In this document: positions 11,037 through 21,281 of the stretch, one piece after another | How positions within the stretch are numbered: position 1 is the stretch's first letter | How the letters are laid out: each line of letters opens with the position of its first letter | Assembly: GCA_963924555.1 (NCBI GenBank) | Contig: OZ004587.1 | Coordinates: forward strand, 7,084,075 to 7,148,074 | Length of the DNA stretch: 64,000 bases | From: Crambe crambe | Lineage: Eukaryota > Porifera > Demospongiae > Poecilosclerida > Crambeidae | Reading direction: 5' to 3' | Program-made: the position numbers and the translations under genes | The notes under the pieces: generated by a model | The model's database searches: none | Told to the model about the DNA's origin: nothing | Seen by the model: only the letters and a program-made list of their open reading frames with translations

Positions 11037-13217
11037 CTAAAAAATTTGAAGTCTATTATTATAACAATCACAGACATACAAGAAACCTTCATTATCAATG
11101 CAGATTCCCCATGGGTGATCCAGGTAACCTTCTTTGGCACCACATTGTCCAAATGAAGTAACATGTTCCCCCTCAGTGGTGAATATCGATATGTTGTTGT
11201 TACTATAATCAGTTACATACACATACTGACCAGCCACACATACACCACGTGGATCACTTAGCTTATTCACACCATTCTCATCACTTCCAAATGAATGCAG
11301 GAATTCACTTTTACTGTGGACTTGAATACGACTGTGACCAGTGGCACCGACATACAGTTTGCCATGTCCATCAGATGATACGCGATTGAAATAACCTCTG
11401 TCTTCTCTTATCTTCCTGACTAGATTCAGTTCTGTGGTGTATACTTCTAGTTTAGGGTTATATTGTCCGGATACCATGACTTCACTTTCAACCACAGCCA
11501 CACCACTACAACATCCATGTTCAGTTTGCTTCTGCATGACTTTTTTCATGTTTTTATCAAACTTGTAAACATTTTTGCCACACCATTCATCGAAATAGAT
11601 GTTATCTTCATTATCGACAGCTACGCTGGAAAGACCTTTAAACTTGTGATCAGATCGTTTGATGCTTCTTAACTTTGTTCCGTCCTTGTCCAATATCACC
11701 ACACCTTTATTAAACTCTGCCACAATCATCTCTCCCTTTGAGTTAAAGGCTATACCAGATGGTTGGTTCAGTCCAGGAATGATCTTGACAGGCTTGCCCA
11801 GCTTACTTGGATGAATGGAGATAAACACAGGGAAGGGACTACCAGCTACTTCCTGACCATTCACAGTGACAGTTAGTTCATGACGTCCACGAGTGGTGGG
11901 TGTGTATGAAATACGATATTCATTGTCTTCTCTTCGATCAACACAACACTTAACGATGGTTCCATTCACAAGCGACTTCAAGTGGCAGTCGACAGCACAC
12001 TCCCGTTTAGCACGTTTTCTGTTAGACAGTTTAGGGATAAGGGAGAATCCACACTCTTTGCTGACTTCAGCACTTTTCATTCCTTCACCACTTGCAGTAC
12101 ATTTTGTAGGATCAATACCTTCAGTTATCTTAGCATTGGTCGTCAACAACTGCTTCAGGTCCTTGGCACAGTTCACCTCCACCCCTATGTCCACTTCCTC
12201 CACTGGCTTGAGATTTTCCTTGCAATGTTCTTTAATCTCTTTCTCTATGCGACTCTTGATCTCAGCATGCTTGCACATAATCTCATCGTTAGAAGAATGT
12301 TCAACAAACTGTTCAGCATATTCAATCACACTTTGGACAGCTGCACAAGAAGTGGACACACTCTTTTCTTGGCCAGAGAGACGCTCCATTTTCTCTGTTA
12401 CTTTCGATGCAGCCTCTTTTAACAGTTCATTCCGATGGTTCTCGATTATCTTTTGAAGTTCATCAAAGGAGCCATTGATGTCATTGGCCACTGATTCCCC
12501 CTGAGCCTCTATCTCACATTTGGTGGATTTTATCTCCTCAATAGCACATGACAGATCTTTCTTAACTTCTTTGAGGGTGTCCAACTGCTTGATCAGCTTC
12601 TTCTTCATCTCGGAAGCAGATTTCTTGACGAATTCGTAGCTGTGACCTAAATGGTCCTTGATGGTGCAGTCACGACAAATGAGACAGTTACAATCGAAGC
12701 AATAAATCTTCATCACTTTGTCATGTTCTATGCACACTTGAAGGGGTGGTTCTTTCGTGATGACCTCTTTAACTCCTTCTTTCAATTCATTGAGAGAAGC
12801 AATCTTGTGCCCAGCAAACACCTTCATTCTGCGATGAGATTCGATACACTTCTCACAGACGAACTGGGCACACTGTCGACAGAAACCTTCAGCCTTGTCC
12901 CCAGAACACATTTCACACTTGGCTTCCACCTTGCCATGAACTCGCTCCAGCTTGGAGTGCACTGATTTCATGCGATTGACAAAGAAAGCTGTTGGAAGCT
13001 CGTCCACATTGCCTTGGGGGAGAGTAGTATCTTTACGACACTCGGGGCAAGAGAATGGTTTGTCAAGGCCAGTCTTCAGGGTCAGCCTGTGGATGCACTG
13101 TTTGCAGTAGTAATGGAGACAAGGAAGGACCTTGGGCTCGGTGTAGTGATCATGACAGATAGCACAGGTAATCTCCTTCTCCAAACTTTCCTCAAATTCG
13201 TCCTTTCCTTCAGCCAT
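11037..13217 (-). CDS. TRIM-NHL protein, copy 2
   Basis: Intact, 726 residues from the chosen ATG (MAEGKDEFEE). The reading frame is open 26 codons further to 13295, but that extension covers the sister genes' 5'-UTR/intron acceptor region, so the internal ATG matching the sister MAERVD start is preferred. All eight RING ligands are present. B-box types are EKCIESHRR plus DHLGHSYEF, a combination different from copy 1. The filamin repeat and NHL propeller are complete; the last blade reads DCYNNRLQIF. Probable E3 ubiquitin ligase; substrate unknown. Confidence 0.92.
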   Translation of the reverse strand: MAEGKDEFEESLEKEITCAICHDHYTEPKVLPCLHYYCKQCIHRLTLKTGLDKPFSCPECRKDTTLPQGNVDELPTAFFVNRMKSVHSKLERVHGKVEAKCEMCSGDKAEGFCRQCAQFVCEKCIESHRRMKVFAGHKIASLNELKEGVKEVITKEPPLQVCIEHDKVMKIYCFDCNCLICRDCTIKDHLGHSYEFVKKSASEMKKKLIKQLDTLKEVKKDLSCAIEEIKSTKCEIEAQGESVANDINGSFDELQKIIENHRNELLKEAASKVTEKMERLSGQEKSVSTSCAAVQSVIEYAEQFVEHSSNDEIMCKHAEIKSRIEKEIKEHCKENLKPVEEVDIGVEVNCAKDLKQLLTTNAKITEGIDPTKCTASGEGMKSAEVSKECGFSLIPKLSNRKRAKRECAVDCHLKSLVNGTIVKCCVDRREDNEYRISYTPTTRGRHELTVTVNGQEVAGSPFPVFISIHPSKLGKPVKIIPGLNQPSGIAFNSKGEMIVAEFNKGVVILDKDGTKLRSIKRSDHKFKGLSSVAVDNEDNIYFDEWCGKNVYKFDKNMKKVMQKQTEHGCCSGVAVVESEVMVSGQYNPKLEVYTTELNLVRKIREDRGYFNRVSSDGHGKLYVGATGHSRIQVHSKSEFLHSFGSDENGVNKLSDPRGVCVAGQYVYVTDYSNNNISIFTTEGEHVTSFGQCGAKEGYLDHPWGICIDNEGFLYVCDCYNNRLQIF

Positions 13218-13464
13218 CAGATTAGATAACGATGAAAACAGCTGATTTAAACTATGGAAAATGGGGAGAGAGTAAATTGATGATACTTTGAGCAAGAAAT
13301 CTCTGAGAGAAGCTAGTAACTAGCTATTACTACTCTGCTTAGACAAACAGTATCATAAGCAAGACCCTCCAGCTATCCCTCCGGCGATCGTATATACAAG
13401 TCCATCACTTACCTCTATTAAATTGACACGGTCAACACAGTAGTTCGAGCACACCCTAAAAGAT

Positions 13465-13501
13465 GCACCCCTTATAAGGAGTATGCTAGTACGCATGCGC
13501 A
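13465..13501 (-). promoter_or_regulatory. TRIM copy 2 promoter: CArG box plus NRF1-like palindrome
   Basis: A perfect CC(A/T)6GG box (CCTTATAAGG) lies at 13470-13479, followed ~11 bp later by ACGCATGCGC. The CACGTG part seen in copy 1 is changed to CATATG. The box could equally act as a TATA-like element. Confidence 0.5.
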
Positions 13502-13683
13502 TATGTTCACTAATGTAATGGGCGGGGCTTGTTTTACTTATTTCGTTTTCGTTTTTTGTTGTTGTGCTTTTTGTGCAGAGCAGATAATGGTTTGCTAATG
13601 ACAGGTATAAAATAATGAAGATGGCAAAAAATAATAACTTTCATTGTAATATCAAGGAAACAACAAAAAATGACAGAAAATTA

Positions 13684-14006
13684 GGCCACTATTTATAGAA
13701 TCCTAGTTTCCTGTCCAAGAAAACATCCACAAGTGCTGCGGGCGGGCGGTTATTATAATTATTCTATTACTGCTTCGTTGTTTATCTCAAGGGTCCTGTC
13801 TTCATCATTCACTAGTCTCGCGGCCCGCGAGACTAGTCATTCACCACGGGCTTTCCCAAAAAGAGCTGCATGTGAAGCCAAATGTGCGCGCTCTACTGCG
13901 CGCATGAGCAATGGCAGGCGCTAGGCAGTAATAATATTTTTTGATGCGGTGACATTTTCAATACGCGGGCGGTGGACAGGAAACAATCATTCTATAAATA
14001 GTGGCC
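13684..14006. mobile_element. MITE with ~33-bp terminal inverted repeats, 3-bp TTA target duplication
   Basis: The left end GGCCACTATTTATAGAAT and the right end (its inverted complement) match over ~33 bp with a few mismatches, bounded by TTA on both sides. The centre holds a G/C-rich palindrome, CTCGCGGCCCGCGAG. TTA duplications with GGCC-starting ends fit a PIF/Harbinger-derived (Tourist-like) MITE. It carries no transposase. A shorter reversed copy is at 28246-28494. Confidence 0.75.
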
Positions 14007-14029
14007 TTATCTCAAGTCATGATTTAATA

Positions 14030-14297
14030 CATCCTAAAGAACTGCCCTTTTTAGCAGGAGAACCATCACCCTGTCCCCCCTTGGACCTCCCAATGAGACT
14101 GTGACTAGCTATGAGCCTTAGGACGTGAGGTCATCACAGGGGAGGAGTGCAGTCGAGATGATCTCTTACAAACAATATTGTCTTTGTGAGTGGAGTCTTT
14201 GTGGGCAGGGCTCCTCAAAGGAAGTACTCAGCCCTCAGGAAGATAGAACAAATCTTTTTAACAACATTTTTTTATTCACAGTTAGTTCCTCTGGTCC
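14030..14297 (-). pseudogene. Kinase-tail relic truncated by minisatellite
   Basis: A last-exon remnant (14040-14215) still matches the C-terminal coding end of 42436. The penultimate exon survives only as its donor edge (14275-14297), where the 33-bp minisatellite begins. Confidence 0.65.
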
Positions 14298-14555
14298 AAA
14301 ATCGACGTTGGGACCTGGTCCCATTGGTCCCAAGTTGACGAAGGGACCTGGTCCCATTGGTCCATAAGTCGACATTTGGGACCTGACCCATTGGTCCCAA
14401 GTTGACGTTGGGACCTGGTCCCATTGGTCCCAGGTTGACGTTGGGACCTGGTCCCATTGGTCCCGAGTTGACGTTGGACCTGGTCCCATTGGTCCCCCAT
14501 TTGACGGTGGGACCTGGTCCCATTGGTCCCAAGTTCACGATTGGACTTGGTCCAA
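14298..14555. repeat. 33-bp minisatellite, ~8 units
   Basis: Units of about 33 bp are built around GGGACCTGGTCCCATTGG, itself partly palindromic. Because 33 is divisible by three, several frames on both strands stay open and give Gly-Pro-rich repeats. I regard these as incidental. The same repeat is at 17985-18390. Confidence 0.85.
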
Positions 14556-15211
14556 TTAAGTATGACAAAGAAAGCTGGAAGCTCGTCCACATTGCCTTGG
14601 GGGAGAGTATAATAGTTATCGTATCTTCTTTCAGCCTACAATTGTTAGCTATTATGTTTCTTGTATATAATCATTCACATCCTTGCTCACATGAGGACCT
14701 GGACAATAGCTAATAGCTACATAACATTGACCATCATAGCTATAGCTACATTAATCTACTTGAAGTATAGACACTTTAAACCCCCATAGCAGACTTACCT
14801 TGACCAAAGAACCAAACTACCATATTATCACTGTGACTAAAGTGATCAATATAATGAATCCTGCTGAACCTAGGATGACCAAATAACCATAGCAGAATCG
14901 CTCAATATTCCTAAATCCCTTGCCACGAGTACCACTGTACAGGTTACTAGGGGTATTTATAGTGGTGTGTGAGAATGTATGAAATCACACAAAAACTTGA
15001 TCTCTATTGAATTTTTGACCCCCTATCTGGATGATTCATGGAACACTAAGTGGATACTCTTGATTATTGCGATATAAAGCGGATGATCATGAGTTGTGAC
15101 TTTTTTTATTGTTGGAGTTGTGAACTTTTATTGTTTTAATTTTAGTCTGTAACTACACACAACTCAATTTTTAATCTGGTAAACAATGACTCCACTAGAA
15201 AGATGTGGATG
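14556..15211. other. Spacer with TRIM micro-relic
   Basis: Bases 14568-14608 match TRIM coding sequence just after the RING (compare 17155-17200), a ~40-bp relic at the edge of the minisatellite. The rest is repeated spacer and TRIM 3' flank. No gene seen. Confidence 0.6.
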
Positions 15212-17398
15212 CTAAAAAATTTGAAGTCTATTATTGTAACAATCACAGACATACAAGAAACATTCATTATCAATGCAGATTCCCCATGGGTTCTTCAGGT
15301 AACCTTCTTTGGTACCACGTTGTCCAAATAAAGTAACATATTCCCCCTCAGTGGTGAATATCGATATGTTGTTGTTACTATAATCAGTTACATACACATA
15401 CTGACCAGCCACACATACACCACGTGGATCACTCAGCTTATTCACACCATTCTCATCACTTTCGATTGAATGCAGGAATTCACCACCTTTACTGAGGACT
15501 TGAATACGACTGTGACCAGTGGTACCAACATAGAGTTTGCCATGTCCATCAGATGATACACGATAGAAATAACTTATGCCTCCTCTTATTTTTCTGACTA
15601 GATTCAGTTCTGTGGTGTATACTTCTAGTTTAGGGTTATGTTGTCCAGATACCATGACTTCACTTCCAACCACAGCCACACCACTACAACATCCATGTTC
15701 AGTTTGCTTCTGCATGACTTTTTTCATGTTTTTATCAAACTTGTAAACATTTTTGCCACACCATTCATCGAAATAGATGTTATCTTCATTATCGACAGCT
15801 ACACTAGAAAGACCTTTAAACTTATGATCAGATCGTTTGATGCTTCTTAATTTTTTCCCGTTCCTGTCCAACACCATCACATCTCCAGAATTTTCCGCCA
15901 CAATCATCTCTCCCTTTGAGTTAAAGGCTATACCAGATGGATGGTTCAGTCCAGAAATGATCTTGACAGGCTTGCCCAGCTTACTTGGATGAATGGAGAC
16001 AAACACAGGAAAGGGACTACCAGCTACTTCCTGACCATTCGCAATGACAGTCAGTTCATGACGTCCACGAGTGGTGGGTGTGTATGAAATACGATATTCA
16101 TTGTTTTCTCTTCGATCAACACAACACTTAACGATGGTCCCATTCACAAGCGACTTCAAGTGGCAGTTGACAGCACACTCTCGTTTAGTGCGTTTTCCAT
16201 TAGTCAGTTTAGGGATAAGGTAGAATCCACACTCTTTGCTGACTTCAGCACTTTTCATTCCTTCACATCTTGTGGTACATTTTGTAGGATCAATACAAAC
16301 AGTTATCTTAGCATTGGTCTTCAACAGCTGCTTCAAGTCCTTGGCACAGTTCAGCTCCACCCCTATGTCCGCTTCCTCCACTGGCTCAAGATTTTTCCTT
16401 TTCTTGATCTCTTTCTTTACGCGATTCTTGATCTCAGCATGCATGCACATGATCTCATCGTTAGAAGAATGTTTGACAAACTGTTCAGTATATTCGATCA
16501 CACTTTGGACAACTGCACAGAAAGTGGACACACTCTTTTCTTGGCCAGAGAGACGCTCCAATTTCTCTGTCACTTTCAATGCAGCCTCTTTTAACAGTTC
16601 TTTCCGATGGTTTTCGATTATCTTTTGAAGTTCATCAAAGGAGCCATTGATGTCATTGGCCACCGATTCCCCCTGAGTCTCTATGTCACATTTGGTGGAT
16701 TTTATCTCTTCAACGGCATGTGACAAATCCATCTTAACTTCCTTGAGGGTGTCCAACTGCTTGATCAGTTTCTTCTTCATCTCTGGAGCAGATTTCATTA
16801 CGAATTCGTAGCTGTGACCTAAATGGTCCTTGATGGTGCAGTCGCGACAGATGAGACAGTTACAATCGAAGCAGTAAATCTTCATCATTTCACCATGTTC
16901 TTTGCAGACATGAAGGGGTGATTCTTCCATGATGATCTCTTTAACTCCTTCTTTCAACTCATCAAGAGAAACAACCTTATGCCCAGCAAAAACCTTCATT
17001 CTGTGATGTTGCTTCACACACTCGTCACAGATGAACTGGGTACACTGTCGACAGAAATTTTTGGCTCTATCCCCAGAACACATTTCACATTTGGCTTCCA
17101 CCTTGCCGTGAGCTCGCTCCAGCTTGGAGTGCACTGATTTCATGCGATTGACAAAGAAAGCTGTTGGAAGCTCGTCCACATTGCCATGTGGGAGAGTAGT
17201 ATCTTTACGACACTCGGGGCAAGAGAATGGCTTGTCGAGGCCAGTCCTCAGGGTCAGCTTGTGGACACACTGCTTGCAGTAGTAATGGAGACAAGGAAGG
17301 ACCTTGGGCTCGGTGTAGTGATTGTGACAGATAGCACATGTGATCTCCTTCTCAAGGATTTCCACATTTTTCTCCAATTTGTCCTCTTGATGAGCCAT
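15212..17398 (-). CDS. TRIM-NHL protein, copy 3
   Basis: Intact, 728 residues from MAHQEDKLEK. The frame extends 8 codons upstream, but the sister genes start at the equivalent ATG. The RING is complete. B-box types are DECVKQHHR plus DHLGHSYEF. The coiled coil is a few residues shorter than in copies 4 and 6 around the KRKNLEPVEE segment. NHL blade 1 reads VAENSGDVMVL and the last blade DCYNNRLQIF. Probable E3 ligase; its NHL end is closest to copy 2, whereas its first B-box is closest to copies 4-6, so it is a mosaic. Confidence 0.92.
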   Translation of the reverse strand: MAHQEDKLEKNVEILEKEITCAICHNHYTEPKVLPCLHYYCKQCVHKLTLRTGLDKPFSCPECRKDTTLPHGNVDELPTAFFVNRMKSVHSKLERAHGKVEAKCEMCSGDRAKNFCRQCTQFICDECVKQHHRMKVFAGHKVVSLDELKEGVKEIIMEESPLHVCKEHGEMMKIYCFDCNCLICRDCTIKDHLGHSYEFVMKSAPEMKKKLIKQLDTLKEVKMDLSHAVEEIKSTKCDIETQGESVANDINGSFDELQKIIENHRKELLKEAALKVTEKLERLSGQEKSVSTFCAVVQSVIEYTEQFVKHSSNDEIMCMHAEIKNRVKKEIKKRKNLEPVEEADIGVELNCAKDLKQLLKTNAKITVCIDPTKCTTRCEGMKSAEVSKECGFYLIPKLTNGKRTKRECAVNCHLKSLVNGTIVKCCVDRRENNEYRISYTPTTRGRHELTVIANGQEVAGSPFPVFVSIHPSKLGKPVKIISGLNHPSGIAFNSKGEMIVAENSGDVMVLDRNGKKLRSIKRSDHKFKGLSSVAVDNEDNIYFDEWCGKNVYKFDKNMKKVMQKQTEHGCCSGVAVVGSEVMVSGQHNPKLEVYTTELNLVRKIRGGISYFYRVSSDGHGKLYVGTTGHSRIQVLSKGGEFLHSIESDENGVNKLSDPRGVCVAGQYVYVTDYSNNNISIFTTEGEYVTLFGQRGTKEGYLKNPWGICIDNECFLYVCDCYNNRLQIF

Positions 17399-17652
17399 CA
17401 GATTAGATAACGATGAAAACAACTGATTTAAACTATGGATAAGAAAAAAATGGGGAGAGGGTAAATTGATGATACTTTGAGCAAGAAATCTCTTCCTTTA
17501 TACATCTGAGAGAAGCTAGTAACTAGCTATTACCACTCTACTTAGACAAATAAACATAAGCAAGACCCTCCAGCTATCCTTCCAACGATCGTATATAACT
17601 TACCTCTATGGAGATTAACAGTACAAGTCAGGCACAACACCAGACAAGATCA

Positions 17653-17687
17653 CCCCCTTATAAGGAGTATGATAGTACGCATGCGCA
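17653..17687 (-). promoter_or_regulatory. TRIM copy 3 promoter: CArG box plus NRF1-like palindrome
   Basis: CCTTATAAGG at 17656-17665 is followed by TACGCATGCGCACATG from 17676, as in copy 2. The E-box is degraded by one base. Confidence 0.5.
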
Positions 17688-17719
17688 CATGTTCAATAAT
17701 GGGCGGGGCTTGTTCTTTC

Positions 17720-17985
17720 GTCGTAGCATAATTACTGTGATCTTGTGATATTGGGACTGAGATTTGGTGTGGAGATAGTCCAACCTTTATAAAGAAGTTT
17801 GCCTTTTTACGTGGGAGCATACTTATACAAACATGCTTCTCTTTGTATAAAAAATTTTTTCCAACATTTTTTACTCACAGTTCCTCTGACTAACTGGACT
17901 CCCATTGACAGGTGTGTCCTGTGCAGGTCCACCTTCAGATGCATGATGGAGGCAAGGACTCCAACAGAAATAGGGACGATGGGAC
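17720..17985 (-). pseudogene. Kinase-tail relic (penultimate exon only)
   Basis: The intron-like sequence and the exon from its donor edge (17873) to about 17970 match 42959-43035. The exon is then cut by the second minisatellite array. Confidence 0.6.
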
Positions 17986-18390
17986 CTGATCCCATTGGTC
18001 CTAAGCTGATGATTGGACCTGGTCCAATTGGTCCATGGGACCTGGTCCCATTGGTCCCAAGTTGACTTTGGGACCTGGTCCCATTGGTCCCAAATTGATG
18101 TTGGGACCTGGTCCCATTGGTCCCGAGTTGACGTTGGACCTGTCCCAAGTTCACAATGGGACCTGGTCCCATTGGTCCCAAGTTGACAATGGGACTAATC
18201 TCATAGGTCCCAAGTTAACGTTGAGACGATGGGACCTGATCCTATTGGTCCCAAGTTGACAATGGGTCTTGGTCCCATTGGCCCCAAGTTGACGAAGGGA
18301 CCTGGTCCCATTGGTCCAAAGTCGACATTGGCCATTGGTCCCAAGTTGACGTTGGATTGGTCCCAGGTTGACATTGGGACCTGTTCAAGC
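17985..18390. repeat. 33-bp minisatellite, second array
   Basis: Same GGGACCTGGTCCCATTGG unit as 14298-14555, with more variants and some shortened units. It again starts inside the relic kinase exon and ends at a TRIM coding fragment (18385-18418). Confidence 0.85.
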
Positions 18391-19012
18391 TCGTCCACAT
18401 TGCCTCGGGAGAGAGTAGTTATCGTATCTTCTTTCAAGTTTGGAAGCCTATAATTGTTATTATGCTCCAATTCAATCATTCACATCTTTGCTCACACGAG
18501 GACCTGGACCAAATAGCTATAATATTGACCATCATATATATTAATCTAGTTGAAGTATATATAGTTGTTGATAGACACCTTAAACCCCATAGCAGACTTA
18601 CCTTGACAAAAGAACCAAGCTACCACATCATCTTGACTAAAGAGAACAATATATGAACCCTGCTGAACTTAGGATACAATATACAGATTCACCTTGACCA
18701 AATAACCACAGTAGAACCACTCACAATCCTAAACCCCCTTGCCGTGAAAACCACTGTACAGGTTACTATGGTTATTTATAGTGATGTGTAACTAGTTTAT
18801 GAAATCACATGAAAAATTGATCTCTATTCTTGACCTCTATCTGGATGGTTCATGGAACACTAAGTGGACACTCTTGATTACTGTGATATAAAGTGGATGA
18901 TCATGAGTTGTGACTTTTGTTTTGTTTATTGTTGTTTTAATTTTAATCTGTAACTATACACAACTCAATTTTTAATCTGGTAAACAATGACTCCACTAGA
19001 AAGATGTGGATG
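18391..19012. other. Spacer with TRIM micro-relic
   Basis: Bases 18385-18418 match TRIM sequence downstream of the RING. Bases 18430-18570 recur at 10280 and 14630. The remainder is TRIM 3' flank. No gene seen. Confidence 0.6.
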
Positions 19013-21113
19013 CTAAAAAATTTGAAGTCTATGATTGTAACTATCACAGACATACAAGAAACCTTCATTATCAATGCAGATTCCCCACGGGCCATCCAGG
19101 TCACCTTCATTGGCACCACGTTGTCCAAATGAAGTAATACATTCCCCCTCAATGGTGAATATCGATATGTTGTTGTTACTATAATCAGTTGCATACACAT
19201 ACTGACCAGCCACACATACACCACGTGGATCACTCAGCTTATTCACACCATTCTCATCACTTCCGAATGAATGCAGGAATTCACCACCTTTACTGAGGAC
19301 TTGAATACAAATGGGATCAGTGGCACCGACATACAGTTTGCCATGTCCATCAGATGATACACAATTGAAATAACCTCTGTCTTCTCTTATTTTCGTAACT
19401 AGATTCAGTTCTGTATTGTATACTTCTATCACAGGGTTATATTGTCCAGACACCATAACTTCACTTCCAACTACTGCCACACCACTACAACATTCATGTT
19501 CAGTTTGCTTCTGCATGACTTTTTTCATGTTTTTATCAAACTTGTAAACATTTTTGCCAAACCATTCATCAAAATAGATGTTATCTTCATTATCAACAGC
19601 TACACTAGAAAGACCTTTAAACTTATAATCAGATTGTTTAATGCTTCTTAACTTTTTCCCGTCCGTGTCCAACACCACCACATCTCCAGAATACTCTGCC
19701 ACAATCATCTCTCCCTTTGAGTTAAAGGCTATACCAGATGGTGAGTTCAGTCCAGGGATGATCTTGACAGGCTTACTTGGATGAATGGAGACAAACACAG
19801 GGAAGGGACTACCAGCTACTTCCTGACCATTCACAGTGACAGTTAGTTCATGACGTCCACGAGTGGTGGGTGTGTATGAAATACGATATTCATTGTCTTC
19901 TCTTCAATCAACACGACACTTATCAATGGTTCCATTCACAAGCGACTTCAAGTGGCAGTCGACAGCACACTCTCGTTTAGCATGTTTTCCATTAGTCAGT
20001 TTAGGGATAAGGGAGAATCCACACTCTTTGCTGACTTCAGCACTTTTCATTCCTTCACCACTTACGATACATTTTGTAGGATCAAAATTATATACAGTTA
20101 CCATAGCATTGGTCTTCAACAGCTGCTTCAGGTCGTTGGCACAGTTCACCTCCACCGGTGACCCCTATGTCCGCTTCTTCCATTGGCTTGAGATTTTTTC
20201 ATTTCCCACCCGGTGGCAGCAGTTCAGATGTTCCACTACAAATGCACATCGATAGGAAAGCTCAACTGAGCAAAGTGGGGGCATCATCCCTTCCCGTCTT
20301 AAGCGATGTTCTTTGATCACTTTCTTTATGTAACTCTTGATCTCAGCATGTATGCACACAATCTCATCACTAGAAGAATGTTCGACAAACTGTTCAGTAT
20401 ATTCGATCATACTTTGGACAACTGCACAAGAAATGGACACACTCTTTTCTTGGCCAGAGAGATGCTCCAACTTCTCCCTCACTTTCAATGCGGCCTCTTT
20501 CAACAGTTCTTTCCAATGGTCTTCAATCATCCTTTGGAGTTCATCTAAGGAGCCATTGATGTCATTGGCCACAGATTCCCCATGAGCCTCTATGTTACAT
20601 TTGGTGGATTTTATCTCCTCAACAGCATGTGACAGGTCAATCTTAACTGCTTGATCAGCTTCTTCATCTTGGGAGCAGATTTCTTGATGAATTCATAGTT
20701 GTGACCTAAATGGTCCTTGATGGTGCAGTCTCGACAGACGAGACGTTTACAATCGAAGCAGCTTCATCGTGTTCTTTGCACTCTTGAAAGAGTGATTCTT
20801 CAATGATAATCTCTTTGAGTCCTTCTTTCAACTCGTCAAGAGATGTAATCTTGTGCCTAGCAAACACTTTCATCCTTTGATGAGATTCGATACATTTTTC
20901 ACAGATGAAGAGGGCACACTGTCGACAGAAACCTTCGGCCTTGTCCCCAGAACACATTTCACACTTGGCTTCCACCTTGCCATGAACTCGCTCCAGCTTG
21001 GAGTGCACTGATTTCATGCGATTGACAAAGAAAGCTGTTGGAAGCTCGTCCACATTGCCTTGGGGGAGAGTAGTATCTTTACGACACTCAGGGCAAGAGA
21101 ATGGTTTCTTCAC
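19013..21113 (-). pseudogene. TRIM-NHL pseudogene, truncated and nonsense-mutated
   Basis: The NHL propeller and filamin end (19013-19900) are open. At 19908-19910 the codon read as Arg in the sister genes (CGA after RVD) is TGA, a CpG-type change. About 90 bp of unrelated sequence replace part of the coiled coil (~20210-20300), and a deletion near 20645 shifts the frame again. The 5' end is cut inside the RING: identity stops at KPFSCPECR, and the first six zinc ligands are gone. TRIM 3'-flank sequence of the next unit follows at once at 21114. Confidence 0.92.
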
Positions 21114-21281
21114 ATGGCTCTAAGAAGGATACGCCCCTCACAACCAACAATCATGTCAATGGAGAGTAATTACGCGGGATAGAATGAGATTCATAAGGCA
21201 CCAAGTCTGATAACAAACAAACAAACAAAAGCAACAAATTCATCAATTATCACAACTCTACTTTATAACTAGATATGGAAA

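Noticed and set aside
11893-12456. Long plus-strand reading frames inside every TRIM gene (also 22138-22689, 34000-34614, 40716-41168)
   Set aside because: They recur at the same place in each copy, antisense to conserved TRIM domains, with no domains of their own. They are shadows of the minus-strand coding sequence.
14235-14592. Collagen-like Gly-Pro-rich frames
   Set aside because: They are open on both strands in several frames because the minisatellite unit is 33 bp. No signal peptide or splice context; not called as genes.
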